Below, piece by piece: positions 15,488-23,754 of a stretch of DNA of 39,193 nt. Source of the stretch: Gammaproteobacteria bacterium (lineage in GTDB: Bacteria; Pseudomonadota; Gammaproteobacteria; JACCYU01); contig JACCYU010000150.1 of assembly GCA_013696315.1 (NCBI GenBank), forward strand, positions 1 to 39,193, written 5' to 3'. A program made the position numbers and the translations under genes. Within the stretch, counting starts at the first letter, position 1. Each line of letters opens with the position of its first letter. The notes under the pieces are model-generated. The model was not told where the DNA came from and searched no databases. It worked only from the letters and a program-made list of their open reading frames with translations.

Positions 15488-17374
15488 TCAGGCTCGCTCG
15501 CGGTTCGGCGCCGCCGGTTCGCGTAGGTCGCGATCCCCGGGCAATGGCGTCGCGAGTAATGCATCATCGACGTCCAGCCCCTCGGCCTGCATGCGCCACA
15601 TTTTGTCGAACACGCCATGCCTTTGCCGGAGCTCGGCGGGATGGCCGTCTTCGACCACACGCCCCTGCACGAGGACGATGATCCGGTCGAACGAGGCTAC
15701 GGTGGAAAGCCGGTGCGCGACGGCCAGCACGGTACGTCCGCGCACCAGTTCGGTGAATGCGCGCTGGATGGCCAGTTCTGATTCGGTGTCCAGCGCGGAC
15801 GTGGCTTCATCGAGAATGACCACGGGTGCGTCTTTCAATATCGCCCGTGCGATGGCCAGGCGCTGGCGCTGACCACCCGACAGGTTCGCTCCGCGCTCAC
15901 CGACCAGCGTGTCGTAGCCGTGCGGCAATTCGCGAATGAAATCGTCGCAATACGTCGCCCTGGCGGTATCCATGACTTCCTCGTCGGTGGCGTCGGGGCG
16001 TCCATAGCGGATATTCTCAATAACGGGCCGGTGAAACAGCGAGACTTCCTGCGGCACGGTTGCGATCTTCGCGCGCAGGGAATCCTGCGTAATCTGCGCG
16101 ATATCCTGGCCGTCGAGGAGAATCCTGCCTTCGTTCACGTCGGCGAACCGCTGGACCAGATTGATAAGCGTGGACTTGCCGGCGCCCGATGGCCCCACGA
16201 TACCTACCCGCTGCCCGGCCGGAATCTTAAGGGACAGATTGTCGAACACGCGTCTGCCGTCGGCATAGCCAAACGACACATTCTGAAACTCGATGCCACC
16301 TCTGGCGTCGGCGATTACGCGCGCGCTTACCTTGTCCGCGACCTCGTGCGGCTGGCCGATCACCTGCAGGGTATCCGTAATAAAGCCGAAATGTTCGGTG
16401 AGGCCGGCGAGCGCTAGGGTCAGATCCCTAGAACCATGCAGGATCCGGAATGTGAGCGCGCTGACCACGACCACGTCGCCCGGAGAAATGGTGCCGCGGG
16501 TCCATTCATATACGGCCCAGGTCAGCATCGCGCCGGACATCAGGGTGAGGAAGATGTCGTGCAGTACCCGCGTCTTTTCAACATACATCCAGCTCTTGCG
16601 CTGCGCATCCGCCTCGACACCAAACTTGGCGCCCAGGCGCGCCCGTTCGCGCGCCCGCGCGGAGAAGATCTTGACGGTCCACGAATTCGACACGGTATCG
16701 ACCAGCTCGCCGTTGACGTAGGCGCCCTGCTCGGCGTATTGGCGATGCAGGGGCCGGCCACGCACAGCGAATAAAATCAGCCCCACGGCCAGGAATGCGA
16801 CGACCACCGCCAGCGCGACCGCCATGCGCCAGTCCACGGTGGAGAATATGACCATGGCGCCGATGAAGTCGGTGATCGGCGGCGCGACACTCCAGCTCAA
16901 AGTCGACGTAACAGCGCCGAATGCGCCCGCGAGTCCCGTGAGCCGGCTACCCAGCGCGCCGGTCAGGTGCTGGCCAAAAAAACGCTGCGAATGCCCCGAC
17001 AGATGATCGAACACGTGAACGCGAATATCCACGCCGGCCGCGACTATGGTGCGACAGCCCATCCACCCACTCAGCCGCCACAGTATGTTCTCCGCGGCGA
17101 TCAGCCCGATGAACAGCGCCAGCGCGTTCCACACTTCCTCGCGTGCCGCGGGACCGCCGGCCATGCCGTCGACCAGCAGCTTCATGCCGTATTGCACCGC
17201 TACCGCACACGCCGCGGCGATGACTACCAGACTCAGAAACCCCAGGTGCATACCCGGGCGCAGCCGTACGAAGCGCAGCAGAAATGGGATCGGTCGTGTC
17301 GGGAACGGAACATCGGATCGCGACAGGTCCGCGTGAGTCGATCCCGAAAGCAGATTAAGTATCGCTGCGAACAT
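15488..17374 (-). CDS. ABC exporter, fused membrane and ATPase domains (MsbA-like)
   Basis: A 628-residue half-transporter, probably a homodimeric inner-membrane exporter of a lipid-linked or glycan substrate. The membrane domain spans ~30-340 with six helices. The nucleotide-binding domain has Walker A GPSGAGKST (394-402), Q-loop Q442, signature LSGGQRQR (498-505), Walker B VVILDE (518-523) and switch His 554 in AHRLST, all intact. It begins 24 bp after the glycosidase gene and belongs to the leftward glycosyltransferase-mutase-glycosidase-exporter cluster. MsbA itself would normally sit with lpxK, which is absent, so a dedicated glycolipid or polymer exporter fits better. Confidence 0.9.
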   Translation of the reverse strand: MFAAILNLLSGSTHADLSRSDVPFPTRPIPFLLRFVRLRPGMHLGFLSLVVIAAACAVAVQYGMKLLVDGMAGGPAAREEVWNALALFIGLIAAENILWRLSGWMGCRTIVAAGVDIRVHVFDHLSGHSQRFFGQHLTGALGSRLTGLAGAFGAVTSTLSWSVAPPITDFIGAMVIFSTVDWRMAVALAVVVAFLAVGLILFAVRGRPLHRQYAEQGAYVNGELVDTVSNSWTVKIFSARARERARLGAKFGVEADAQRKSWMYVEKTRVLHDIFLTLMSGAMLTWAVYEWTRGTISPGDVVVVSALTFRILHGSRDLTLALAGLTEHFGFITDTLQVIGQPHEVADKVSARVIADARGGIEFQNVSFGYADGRRVFDNLSLKIPAGQRVGIVGPSGAGKSTLINLVQRFADVNEGRILLDGQDIAQITQDSLRAKIATVPQEVSLFHRPVIENIRYGRPDATDEEVMDTARATYCDDFIRELPHGYDTLVGERGANLSGGQRQRLAIARAILKDAPVVILDEATSALDTESELAIQRAFTELVRGRTVLAVAHRLSTVASFDRIIVLVQGRVVEDGHPAELRQRHGVFDKMWRMQAEGLDVDDALLATPLPGDRDLREPAAPNRERA

Positions 17375-17398
17375 AGATTTCAGTGGCAGCGCCAGATA

Positions 17399-18616
17399 TC
17401 AGTTACACAGAGCAGCCAACTCAGGACCTTCGCGTCGCTCCGACCGCTGAAACAGGTTCGCGAAGAACCTCTGCTCCCGGCTCAATGTATCCGCCACCCC
17501 TTGATCTACGCTACGGCGATTCTGTTCATCGGCCGCGCTGAGCAGGCCACATTCACAGTGGCGGTCATCCAGCCAGCCCGGATAGTGAATAATGGGATAC
17601 AGGCAGATCCCCTCCAGCGGCACCCCGCAGGCCATCGCCGAGCGAACCTCGTCGGCAACATAACGCAGCCACACCGCCTGGTCGTGACTCTCGGCGCCGG
17701 TCTCGCTGATCAACAGCGGGCGGCCGTAGCGTCCGTAGATCTCGATCAGCAGGTCACGCAAAGGATGGTAAAGCGGATTTCCCAGTTCGATAGTCTGAAT
17801 GGGGCGCGGCCCCGCCATATCCGGGTCAGACGTACGCAGACTACCTATCATCCATTGATTATCGGAATAGTAGTTCACGCCGATGATATCGAGGTGGTCG
17901 GGCTTGCCACCCAGCTCCGGATTCAAGAGACCAGCCAGCATGTCCCAGCTCTGGTACTGTGCGCACCGGTAGTTCTCGGCTTCCGTCCGGTCTTCCGGCG
18001 TGGACGCCCACGGAGATGAAGTAACGCTGATCAACGGGTCGGGCTGCACGAAGCGGGCGCGCGGCTCGACGTCGCGTACGGCCTCGATCGCGGCGATCGA
18101 GGCGCGCACGAGCTGACTCTTGAGCTCCGTGCCGCGATCCTTGCCCAGTGGGTGGAAGCGCGCGATATCGCCACCCGCCCATGAAAAATATGAGATTTCG
18201 TTGATCGGACAGAAAAAAGGCACCACGCCTGTTTCATCCCGCACGACGCGTGACACAGCGGCGGCGAAGCGCGCGAAACGCTCCACGAATTGCGGTTTCC
18301 AGATATCGAGATCGTCGGGCCAGCCGTAATGGCACAGATCCCAGATCACCTGCACATCGAGATCGCGCGCCGCGCGCAACATGGGGAGAAAGCTCGTCCA
18401 GTCGTAACGCCCAGGCGAAGGTTCGACGAGATGCCAGCGAATCCCGTCGCGCACCGCGGAGATGCCATGGTCAGCGAGCTGCCGGTAATCCTTGGCCACC
18501 AGCAGATCGTGTTTGGTGGACGCCAGCAGATCAAGACGCCGGTCATCGTGGCGCCGGTGCGTCGAGCACTCGAAACCGCCGAGAAAAAAGCTGTTGAATA
18601 TCTTTGGAGAATCCAT
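17399..18616 (-). CDS. Family GH1-like glycosidase of the surface-glycan cluster
   Basis: A 405-residue (beta/alpha)8-barrel protein of the beta-glucosidase/clan GH-A type. It opens with FFLGGFECSTHRR (~10-22). The presumed acid/base is E140 in CPINEISYF and the nucleophile is E305 in LLISETGAES, spaced as in GH-A enzymes. No signal peptide is seen, so it seems cytoplasmic. ATG 18616 is used; the longer frame to 18685 only adds a basic unstructured leader. It lies 232 bp after the glycosyltransferase-mutase gene and 24 bp before the exporter gene. In such clusters it may trim or remodel a glycan intermediate rather than digest food sugars. Confidence 0.8.
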   Translation of the reverse strand: MDSPKIFNSFFLGGFECSTHRRHDDRRLDLLASTKHDLLVAKDYRQLADHGISAVRDGIRWHLVEPSPGRYDWTSFLPMLRAARDLDVQVIWDLCHYGWPDDLDIWKPQFVERFARFAAAVSRVVRDETGVVPFFCPINEISYFSWAGGDIARFHPLGKDRGTELKSQLVRASIAAIEAVRDVEPRARFVQPDPLISVTSSPWASTPEDRTEAENYRCAQYQSWDMLAGLLNPELGGKPDHLDIIGVNYYSDNQWMIGSLRTSDPDMAGPRPIQTIELGNPLYHPLRDLLIEIYGRYGRPLLISETGAESHDQAVWLRYVADEVRSAMACGVPLEGICLYPIIHYPGWLDDRHCECGLLSAADEQNRRSVDQGVADTLSREQRFFANLFQRSERREGPELAALCN

Positions 18617-18717
18617 TTTATTTTTTGACTTTAGACCTCGCCGCTCGCACCTGCGCTTTGAGAGAGCGAGCGCGCGACGTTGCATAGTGGGGGCGACAAG
18701 CCGCGTTTACACCAAAT

Positions 18718-18749
18718 GCCGGTGTTCACTTTGCAAGCTGAACACCGGC
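18718..18749. other. Strong hairpin between the mutase and glycosidase genes
   Basis: GCCGGTGTTCA (18718-18728) and TGAACACCGGC (18739-18749) form a perfect 11-bp stem with a 10-base loop. On the minus-strand transcript only ATTT follows, so it is a poor intrinsic terminator. It may be an mRNA-stability or attenuation element between the two genes. Confidence 0.6.
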
Positions 18750-18848
18750 TGCCTTCGCTTATAGTTAGTGACCGTAAATTATTCTACTTTATTCCGAAGC
18801 GCCCTGTGTCAGCGTCACAATTAGGCGCGTTCGCGGCCGGCGAGCCTG

Positions 18849-21380
18849 TCAAACATAATCGCGCACGCCTGCACGGTCATGGCCGTTGGCTCGATCATGC
18901 CCGCTAACCCTGCCGCTGTGGCCAGTGGCTCGGCGCTCCTGCGCGCCGATTCGCTGCTCAAGTCCCTGAGCAGCTCGATCGTGCGCTTGGCCATTGGCGG
19001 CGGCGGCCACACCTGAGCGCTTGCGCCAGCCGTTCAGCTTGTCATAAGTCGCCAGCGCCTGCGCCACCACCTGGTCCATGTTGTAATACCGATACGTGGC
19101 CAGCCGGCCGACGAATTCCACGTTGGGCGTCTGTTTCGCCAGCGCCAGATAGCGCCGGTACAACGCCTGATTCTCGGCCTTTGGCACCGGATAGTACGGG
19201 TCGCCGTCATCGCAGGGGTATTCATACGAAATGCTGGTCCTGTGGTGCTTCTGGCCGGTAAGATGCTTGTACTCCGTGATGCAGGTGTACGGCACGTCCT
19301 CGGCGGGATAATTCACCACGCCAACCGACTGAAAAGACTCCTGGTCCAGGGTTTCGTGCCTGAAGCCCAGAGAGCGGTACGGCAGCTTGCCGTAGCGATA
19401 GTCGAAATATTCATCGACCGGCCCCGTAAAGATCAGCTTGTCGTAGCGAACATCGGCTTCGATCTCACGGAAATCCGTGTTGATCATGATCTTGATGTTC
19501 GGGTGATCGAGCATGTTTTCGAACATTCTCGTGTAACCATTCTGCGGCATCATCTGGAAACTGTCGTTGAAATACCGATCGTCATCGCAGGTACGCGTCG
19601 GTACGCGCGAGGTCACCGACCGGTCCAGCTCGGAAGGGTCGACACCCCACTGCTTGCGGGTATAACCGCGGAAAAAGCGCTCGTAAAGCTCACGACCGAC
19701 CTTGCTGACAACCACGTCTTCCGAAGTACGCACCACATCCACATGCTCGGCTCGCGCCGCCATGAACGCCTCGACCTCGTTCGAGCTGAGGTTAAGATTG
19801 TACAGGCGATTGATGGTCGTACGGTTGATGGGAATGGGCACCAGCAAGCCATCGGTGTGCGCCAGCACGCGATGCTCGTAAGGCCGCCAGCCGGTGAACC
19901 GTGAAAGGTAGTCCGCGATTTGCTGCGCATTGGTGTGAAAGATGTGTGGTCCGTAAAGGTGCACCAGCACTCCCGCGTCGTTGTAGTAATCGTAGGCATT
20001 GCCGCCGATATGCGGACGCCGATCGACGATCAGCACCCGCTTGCCGGCGTCGGCCGCCAGACGTTCCGCGAGCACGCTGCCGGCGAATCCGGCGCCGACG
20101 ATCAGGTAATCGAATCCGTCCCGTTGCTTGACGCGGGGGCGATGTAAACGTCGCACATGCGATCCGTTCATTGATTCTCCGTTCATGGATACCTCAAGTT
20201 TTTTTTTAGCGTTGGCCGCCGTTACGGCGGCAATGAGATCCGTCATCTGCTGCCAGGTCGAATCCCACGACGTGTTTGCCAGCAGTCGGTCGGCCGCCTC
20301 CAGCCACGCGCCGGGCTTGCGGTTATCTCTAAGCGCGGCGTCGATTTCGGCAACGAATTCTTCCGGCGTCCCGGCAATGCGTACTGCCTCGATATCGCCG
20401 TAGTGCCGGATCACGTCGGTAATCGGCGTTGACACCACAGGCTTGCCGCCAGCCAGATATTCCGGGGTCTTGGTGGGACTGATGAACCGGGTGGATTCAT
20501 TCATGGCGAACGGCATGAGCGCAACGTCCCAGCCCGCCAGATAAGCCGGCAGCTCCGCATATTGCTTGCCGCCCAGAAAATGAATGTTGGGCCGCTCGGG
20601 CAGATCCGCCGGATTGATCTTGACGACCGGCCCGATCATGACCAGATGCCAGGCGGGGCGCGCATCGGCAATCGCGACCAGCAGATCCACGTCCATGCGC
20701 TCGTCGATTACGCCGAAGAAACCGAGCCTTGTATGCGGGATGGCGACCTGATCCGATGGATCGTCCGTCACGTTGCGCGCGGTGGCGAAGTGCGCCGTAT
20801 CCACGCTGCTTGGGAACGGATGCACGCGAGGATGTTGCGTGCGTTTCGATTCGTACAGACTGAAGCCGCCCGTGAACACGAGGTCCGCGCGGCGCAGCAG
20901 CGCCTGCTCCTGCTCGCGCAACGCCGGCGGCGCGAATCTGAAAGCCGACAGCTCATCCATGCAGTCATAAATCAGCGCTGACGCATGCAGATGCTTGGAG
21001 AACGCCAGCGACATCGGCGTGTAATACCACAGGATCGGGTCACGTAAGCCGTGCTCCAGACACCATTCATCGAGCAGCAGGCGTTGCGCGGAAATCGTCG
21101 CAGCATCGTCCAGCCCGCCGGGCAAATGCGGCGTAAGCACCGTTACGCCGCTCGATGTCTTCCGACTTTCGAGATGCGGCTTGACGCTCTCGTCGATAAC
21201 GGGTTCCTCGAAGTAATACACCGGCGTCAGGCGGGCAAAACGCGCCATCAGGTGCTGTGGCCGCTGATAGACAAAATCCCACCGCAGATGCGAAAAGCAG
21301 ATCATCGACGTCGTAGTACTGTGCTCATTACCACCGTTTACGATGAACTGATTGGTCGGATTTGTCGTTTGCTGCTGCAT
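18849..21380 (-). CDS. Glycosyltransferase joined to UDP-galactopyranose mutase
   Basis: As read, an 843-residue fusion. Residues 1-~398 form a GT4-like glycosyltransferase starting SMICFSHLRWDFVYQRPQHLM, with a donor-site region near FISPTKTPEYLAGGKPVV. Residues ~420-795 are a UDP-galactopyranose mutase that makes UDP-galactofuranose: FAD loop IVGAGFAGSVLAERL, then GGNAYDYYNDAGVLVHLYGPHIFHT-type segments. The last ~48 residues are a Gly/His/Asp/Arg-rich tail with repeated GHDRA. ATG 21380 has a perfect AGGAGG. The joint is suspicious: an A9 run is followed by a Shine-Dalgarno and an internal ATG at 20186, and a one-base-shorter run would end the first gene in an ATGA overlap. The usual form may be two coupled genes. 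Confidence 0.85.
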   Translation of the reverse strand: MQQQTTNPTNQFIVNGGNEHSTTTSMICFSHLRWDFVYQRPQHLMARFARLTPVYYFEEPVIDESVKPHLESRKTSSGVTVLTPHLPGGLDDAATISAQRLLLDEWCLEHGLRDPILWYYTPMSLAFSKHLHASALIYDCMDELSAFRFAPPALREQEQALLRRADLVFTGGFSLYESKRTQHPRVHPFPSSVDTAHFATARNVTDDPSDQVAIPHTRLGFFGVIDERMDVDLLVAIADARPAWHLVMIGPVVKINPADLPERPNIHFLGGKQYAELPAYLAGWDVALMPFAMNESTRFISPTKTPEYLAGGKPVVSTPITDVIRHYGDIEAVRIAGTPEEFVAEIDAALRDNRKPGAWLEAADRLLANTSWDSTWQQMTDLIAAVTAANAKKKLEVSMNGESMNGSHVRRLHRPRVKQRDGFDYLIVGAGFAGSVLAERLAADAGKRVLIVDRRPHIGGNAYDYYNDAGVLVHLYGPHIFHTNAQQIADYLSRFTGWRPYEHRVLAHTDGLLVPIPINRTTINRLYNLNLSSNEVEAFMAARAEHVDVVRTSEDVVVSKVGRELYERFFRGYTRKQWGVDPSELDRSVTSRVPTRTCDDDRYFNDSFQMMPQNGYTRMFENMLDHPNIKIMINTDFREIEADVRYDKLIFTGPVDEYFDYRYGKLPYRSLGFRHETLDQESFQSVGVVNYPAEDVPYTCITEYKHLTGQKHHRTSISYEYPCDDGDPYYPVPKAENQALYRRYLALAKQTPNVEFVGRLATYRYYNMDQVVAQALATYDKLNGWRKRSGVAAAANGQAHDRAAQGLEQRIGAQERRATGHSGRVSGHDRANGHDRAGVRDYV
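20199..20207 (-). other. A9 run at the glycosyltransferase/mutase junction
   Basis: Nine consecutive A on the coding strand encode Lys-Lys-Lys just before TTGAGG and ATG 20186. With eight A the upstream frame stops at TGA (20185-20183), overlapping the mutase ATG as ATGA. With ten A it stops at the TGA of ACT-TGA. It is a classic transcriptional-slippage or homopolymer-error site. Confidence 0.7.
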
Positions 21381-22009
21381 TTTTCCTCCTAAGTTACCTG
21401 TACCACGGTCAGGAATGCCTTGCACACGCCGCTTGGATTTACTGGATAGCGATCTGTACAAAATTAATGCTTGCCCGCGGAACCCCGAATCTTTACGCCT
21501 GTTAATGGTTCGGGCCACCTGTGCCGGCGCGCTATCCTTTCAGAGGCGGATGAATGCAAGCCTCACGCCAATCCCCAAAACGAGAGACGTCTGCGTGTAA
21601 GCGCAGCCTGGAATCTGTGAGCTACGAGGCAATCAAGGGGTGATGCTGGGTGACTGTCCCGCGCACAAGGGACGCAGAGGATGCGAGCGGCAGGGTCCGC
21701 TCAACGGATTTCTGGCTTATTCGCGCTGGCCGGACGCCTTATGGCGTTCTTTCATTACACCAGCGATATGCAGCGGCGCCTCGTAAGACACGACGCACAT
21801 TTACTCGCTGTTTTTGTCACCGGCAGACGACATGGCTCGCCGAGACGCGGAGCAGCAAAATGGCCGACGGACGGTTACTTTGAGCGTCGCGAAGGCTACC
21901 CCCGTCGCGTTTCAGAGACATGCAAAGCAGTCTGAAGAGGGTAGCGACTGACTTGCCCGCGCGAAAAGTTACCTGCGCCCCGCAGGGCGCGTTGGCAGTA
22001 CCGAATACG
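21381..22009. other. Intergenic region upstream of the glycosyltransferase
   Basis: About 630 bp with no frame that looks like a protein. It must contain the start of the leftward glycan transcription unit, but no well-spaced promoter was identified. Short open frames here have no motif or ribosome-site support. Confidence 0.4.
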
Positions 22010-22477
22010 TTAGTGGTGACGCCAGGCTTCCGCATTCTGCGTGAGCTTGTCTACCGCGCCCGGCAAAACGCCTTTCACCAGATCGTCAAGTGTCACGCGC
22101 TCCAGTACCGCGCGCAGGTTAGCGCGCACGGCGATCCAGACACCTTGCAGCAATTTGGCGGCGCCCTCATACGCTACATCTTCTGGCCACTCGCCGCGCA
22201 CATTGGCGAGCGGACCTTCAACCGCACGGATGATGTCCGCCAGGGTGACCTGCTTAGGCGCTCTGGCCAACTGATAGCCGCCCTTGGCGCCACGACGCGC
22301 CTTGATAAACCCGGCCCGCCGCAAGTCAAACAGGATGTTTTCCAGAAACTTCTTGGGGATATCCTGGTTTTCGGATATCTCAACACCCCGCAGCGAGATG
22401 GATTTATCTTCGCGCCACGCCGCCGCCAGCTCCGTCATGGCGCGCAACGCGTAGTCAACTCTGGCTGAAACCTGCAT
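22010..22477 (-). CDS. Rrf2-family transcriptional regulator without cysteines
   Basis: A 155-residue Rrf2-family winged-helix regulator. MQVSARVDYALRAMTELA is the typical opening. The recognition region is DIPKKFLENILFDLRRAGFIKARRG, followed by the wing GAKGGYQLAR and the dimerisation segment ITLADIIRAVEG-like (VTLADIIRAVEG). The chain has no Cys, so it cannot be an IscR/NsrR-type Fe-S sensor and is closer in logic to CymR, which controls sulfur metabolism through a partner enzyme. It is divergent from the TauE-like exporter gene, which it probably regulates along with itself. Confidence 0.88.
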   Translation of the reverse strand: MQVSARVDYALRAMTELAAAWREDKSISLRGVEISENQDIPKKFLENILFDLRRAGFIKARRGAKGGYQLARAPKQVTLADIIRAVEGPLANVRGEWPEDVAYEGAAKLLQGVWIAVRANLRAVLERVTLDDLVKGVLPGAVDKLTQNAEAWRHH

Positions 22478-22582
22478 GGCCGTACCTCTTTCTATACCTG
22501 TTCTACAAACAATATCACTATCTGTGGTTCGCGGCTATTGCCGCAGTCGATCACAAAACCAGGGAATTCTCCCCAGGACGCA

Positions 22583-22636
22583 TTGACGCAACTCTTCAAA
22601 GGCTATAGAGTCGCTTTTATCTACCATGTGGGTAGA
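22583..22636 (+). promoter_or_regulatory. Promoter and candidate Rrf2 operator of the TauE-like gene
   Basis: TTGACG (22583-22588) and TATAGA (22604-22609) form a promoter with a short 15-bp spacer. TCTACC (22620-22625) and GGTAGA (22631-22636) make a perfect inverted repeat with a 5-bp centre at the expected transcription start, a natural repressor position. The link to the divergent Rrf2 protein is inferred. Confidence 0.5.
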
Positions 22637-22663
22637 CATTACGGGCATAAGGGACTTTAAACC

Positions 22664-23602
22664 ATGCAAAACTTCATCTTGCTTTTATTAGCGGGTACTG
22701 TGGCCCAGCTTGTGGACGGATCTCTGGGCATGGCGTTCGGCGTAACCTCAACCACGCTGTTGCTGCTGATCGGCATCGCGCCCGTGCTGGCTTCCACCAG
22801 CGTACATCTCGCCGAGGTCGGAACGTGCCTCGCGTCCGGCATCGCTCACTGGAAATTCGGCAACGTCGACAAGTCCATGATTCTGTGGATGGGCATTCCG
22901 GGCGGCATCGGCGCATTCGTCGGCGCCGTGTTTCTTACCTCGCTCTCGGCCGACACCGCCAAACCCGTCGTGGCCGTCATCCTGTTCAGCCTCGGCGTAT
23001 ACATCCTGATCCGTTTCGCCTTCACGCGAGGACGCAAAGCCATCATCAAACGCCCGATACCCAAGGCGCTACTGATCCCGCTCGGACTCGTGGGCGGCAC
23101 TATCGACGCAATAGGGGGTGGCGGCTGGGGTCCGGTGGGAACCACCACGCTGCTGTCTTCGGGACGTATGGAGCCCCGCATGGTGGTCGGCACCGTTGAT
23201 ACCAGCGAGTTCATCGTCGCAGTGTGCGCCAGCATCGGCTTCCTGCTGGGACTGAGCATGGCGCAGATTCCGTGGCATATCGTCGGTGCACTGCTTATCG
23301 GTGGCGTCATCGCCGCGCCCATCGCCGCCTGGATCGTGCGTCATCTCGACGCGCGGATTTTAGGCACTGCGGTCGGCGGCTGGGTCGTGCTCACCAATGC
23401 GCACACGTTCCTGGAGGCGGTCGGCCACAGTGGTGATATAGGTGTACCGGTCTACGCCGCCGCTACGATTCTGTGGCTCACCGGCTTGTACTTCGCCATC
23501 TCGGCAGCACGCCGTGAACCCACGCAGGTGTTTACCGCGCCTGAGCAGGATTTCGGCGGCCGCGGCGTGGTCAGCGGGATAGCCGTTTCCGAAGTTAGTT
23601 AG
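22664..23602 (+). CDS. TauE/SafE-family sulfite or sulfonate-sulfur exporter
   Basis: A 312-residue inner-membrane protein of the TauE/SafE (DUF81) family, with 8-9 hydrophobic helices. The internal duplication shows in the two Gly-rich hairpins VDGSLGMAFGVTSTTLLL (~18-35) and IDAIGGGGWGPVGTTTLL (~147-164), typical of the family. Characterised members export sulfite, sulfoacetate or related anions. ATG 22664 has AAGGGA upstream. The divergent cysteine-free Rrf2 gene, an operator-like repeat and a strong terminator frame it as a single regulated unit. Nearby sulfotransferase and sulfatase genes suggest sulfur-oxyanion handling; the substrate is not decided by sequence. Confidence 0.9.
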   Translation: MQNFILLLLAGTVAQLVDGSLGMAFGVTSTTLLLLIGIAPVLASTSVHLAEVGTCLASGIAHWKFGNVDKSMILWMGIPGGIGAFVGAVFLTSLSADTAKPVVAVILFSLGVYILIRFAFTRGRKAIIKRPIPKALLIPLGLVGGTIDAIGGGGWGPVGTTTLLSSGRMEPRMVVGTVDTSEFIVAVCASIGFLLGLSMAQIPWHIVGALLIGGVIAAPIAAWIVRHLDARILGTAVGGWVVLTNAHTFLEAVGHSGDIGVPVYAAATILWLTGLYFAISAARREPTQVFTAPEQDFGGRGVVSGIAVSEVS

Positions 23603-23615
23603 CCTCGTTTCCTCC

Positions 23616-23640
23616 GGGCGCGCTGTACGACGGCGCGCCC
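23616..23640 (+). other. GC-rich hairpin just after the TauE-like gene
   Basis: GGGCGCGC (23616-23623) and GCGCGCCC (23633-23640) form a perfect 8-bp stem with a 9-base loop, immediately ahead of the terminator. It may protect the transcript end or help pausing. Confidence 0.5.
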
Positions 23641-23648
23641 TGCCTGAA

Positions 23649-23679
23649 GCATCCCTCCGTCCGGAGGGATGCTTTTTTT
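23649..23679 (+). terminator. Rho-independent terminator of the TauE-like gene
   Basis: GCATCCCTCC (23649-23658), loop GTCC, and GGAGGGATGC (23663-23672) form a perfect 10-bp stem followed by seven T (23673-23679). It insulates the downstream sulfotransferase gene. Confidence 0.92.
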
Positions 23680-23754
23680 GGTGGCAGGTAACGCAGCTGA
23701 CGCTTGATCGTGACATCAAGCTCGCCAGACCCGGCCACGACTAGAGGATCAGCC

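Noticed and set aside
16967-18019. A 350-codon plus-strand frame spanning the exporter and glycosidase genes
   Set aside because: It crosses the boundary of two real minus-strand genes and contains no recognisable domain.
20184-20207. Annotating the glycosyltransferase and mutase as two separate CDS
   Set aside because: The sequence as given has one uninterrupted frame through the A9 run, so a single CDS is listed. The two-gene alternative is reported as a finding.
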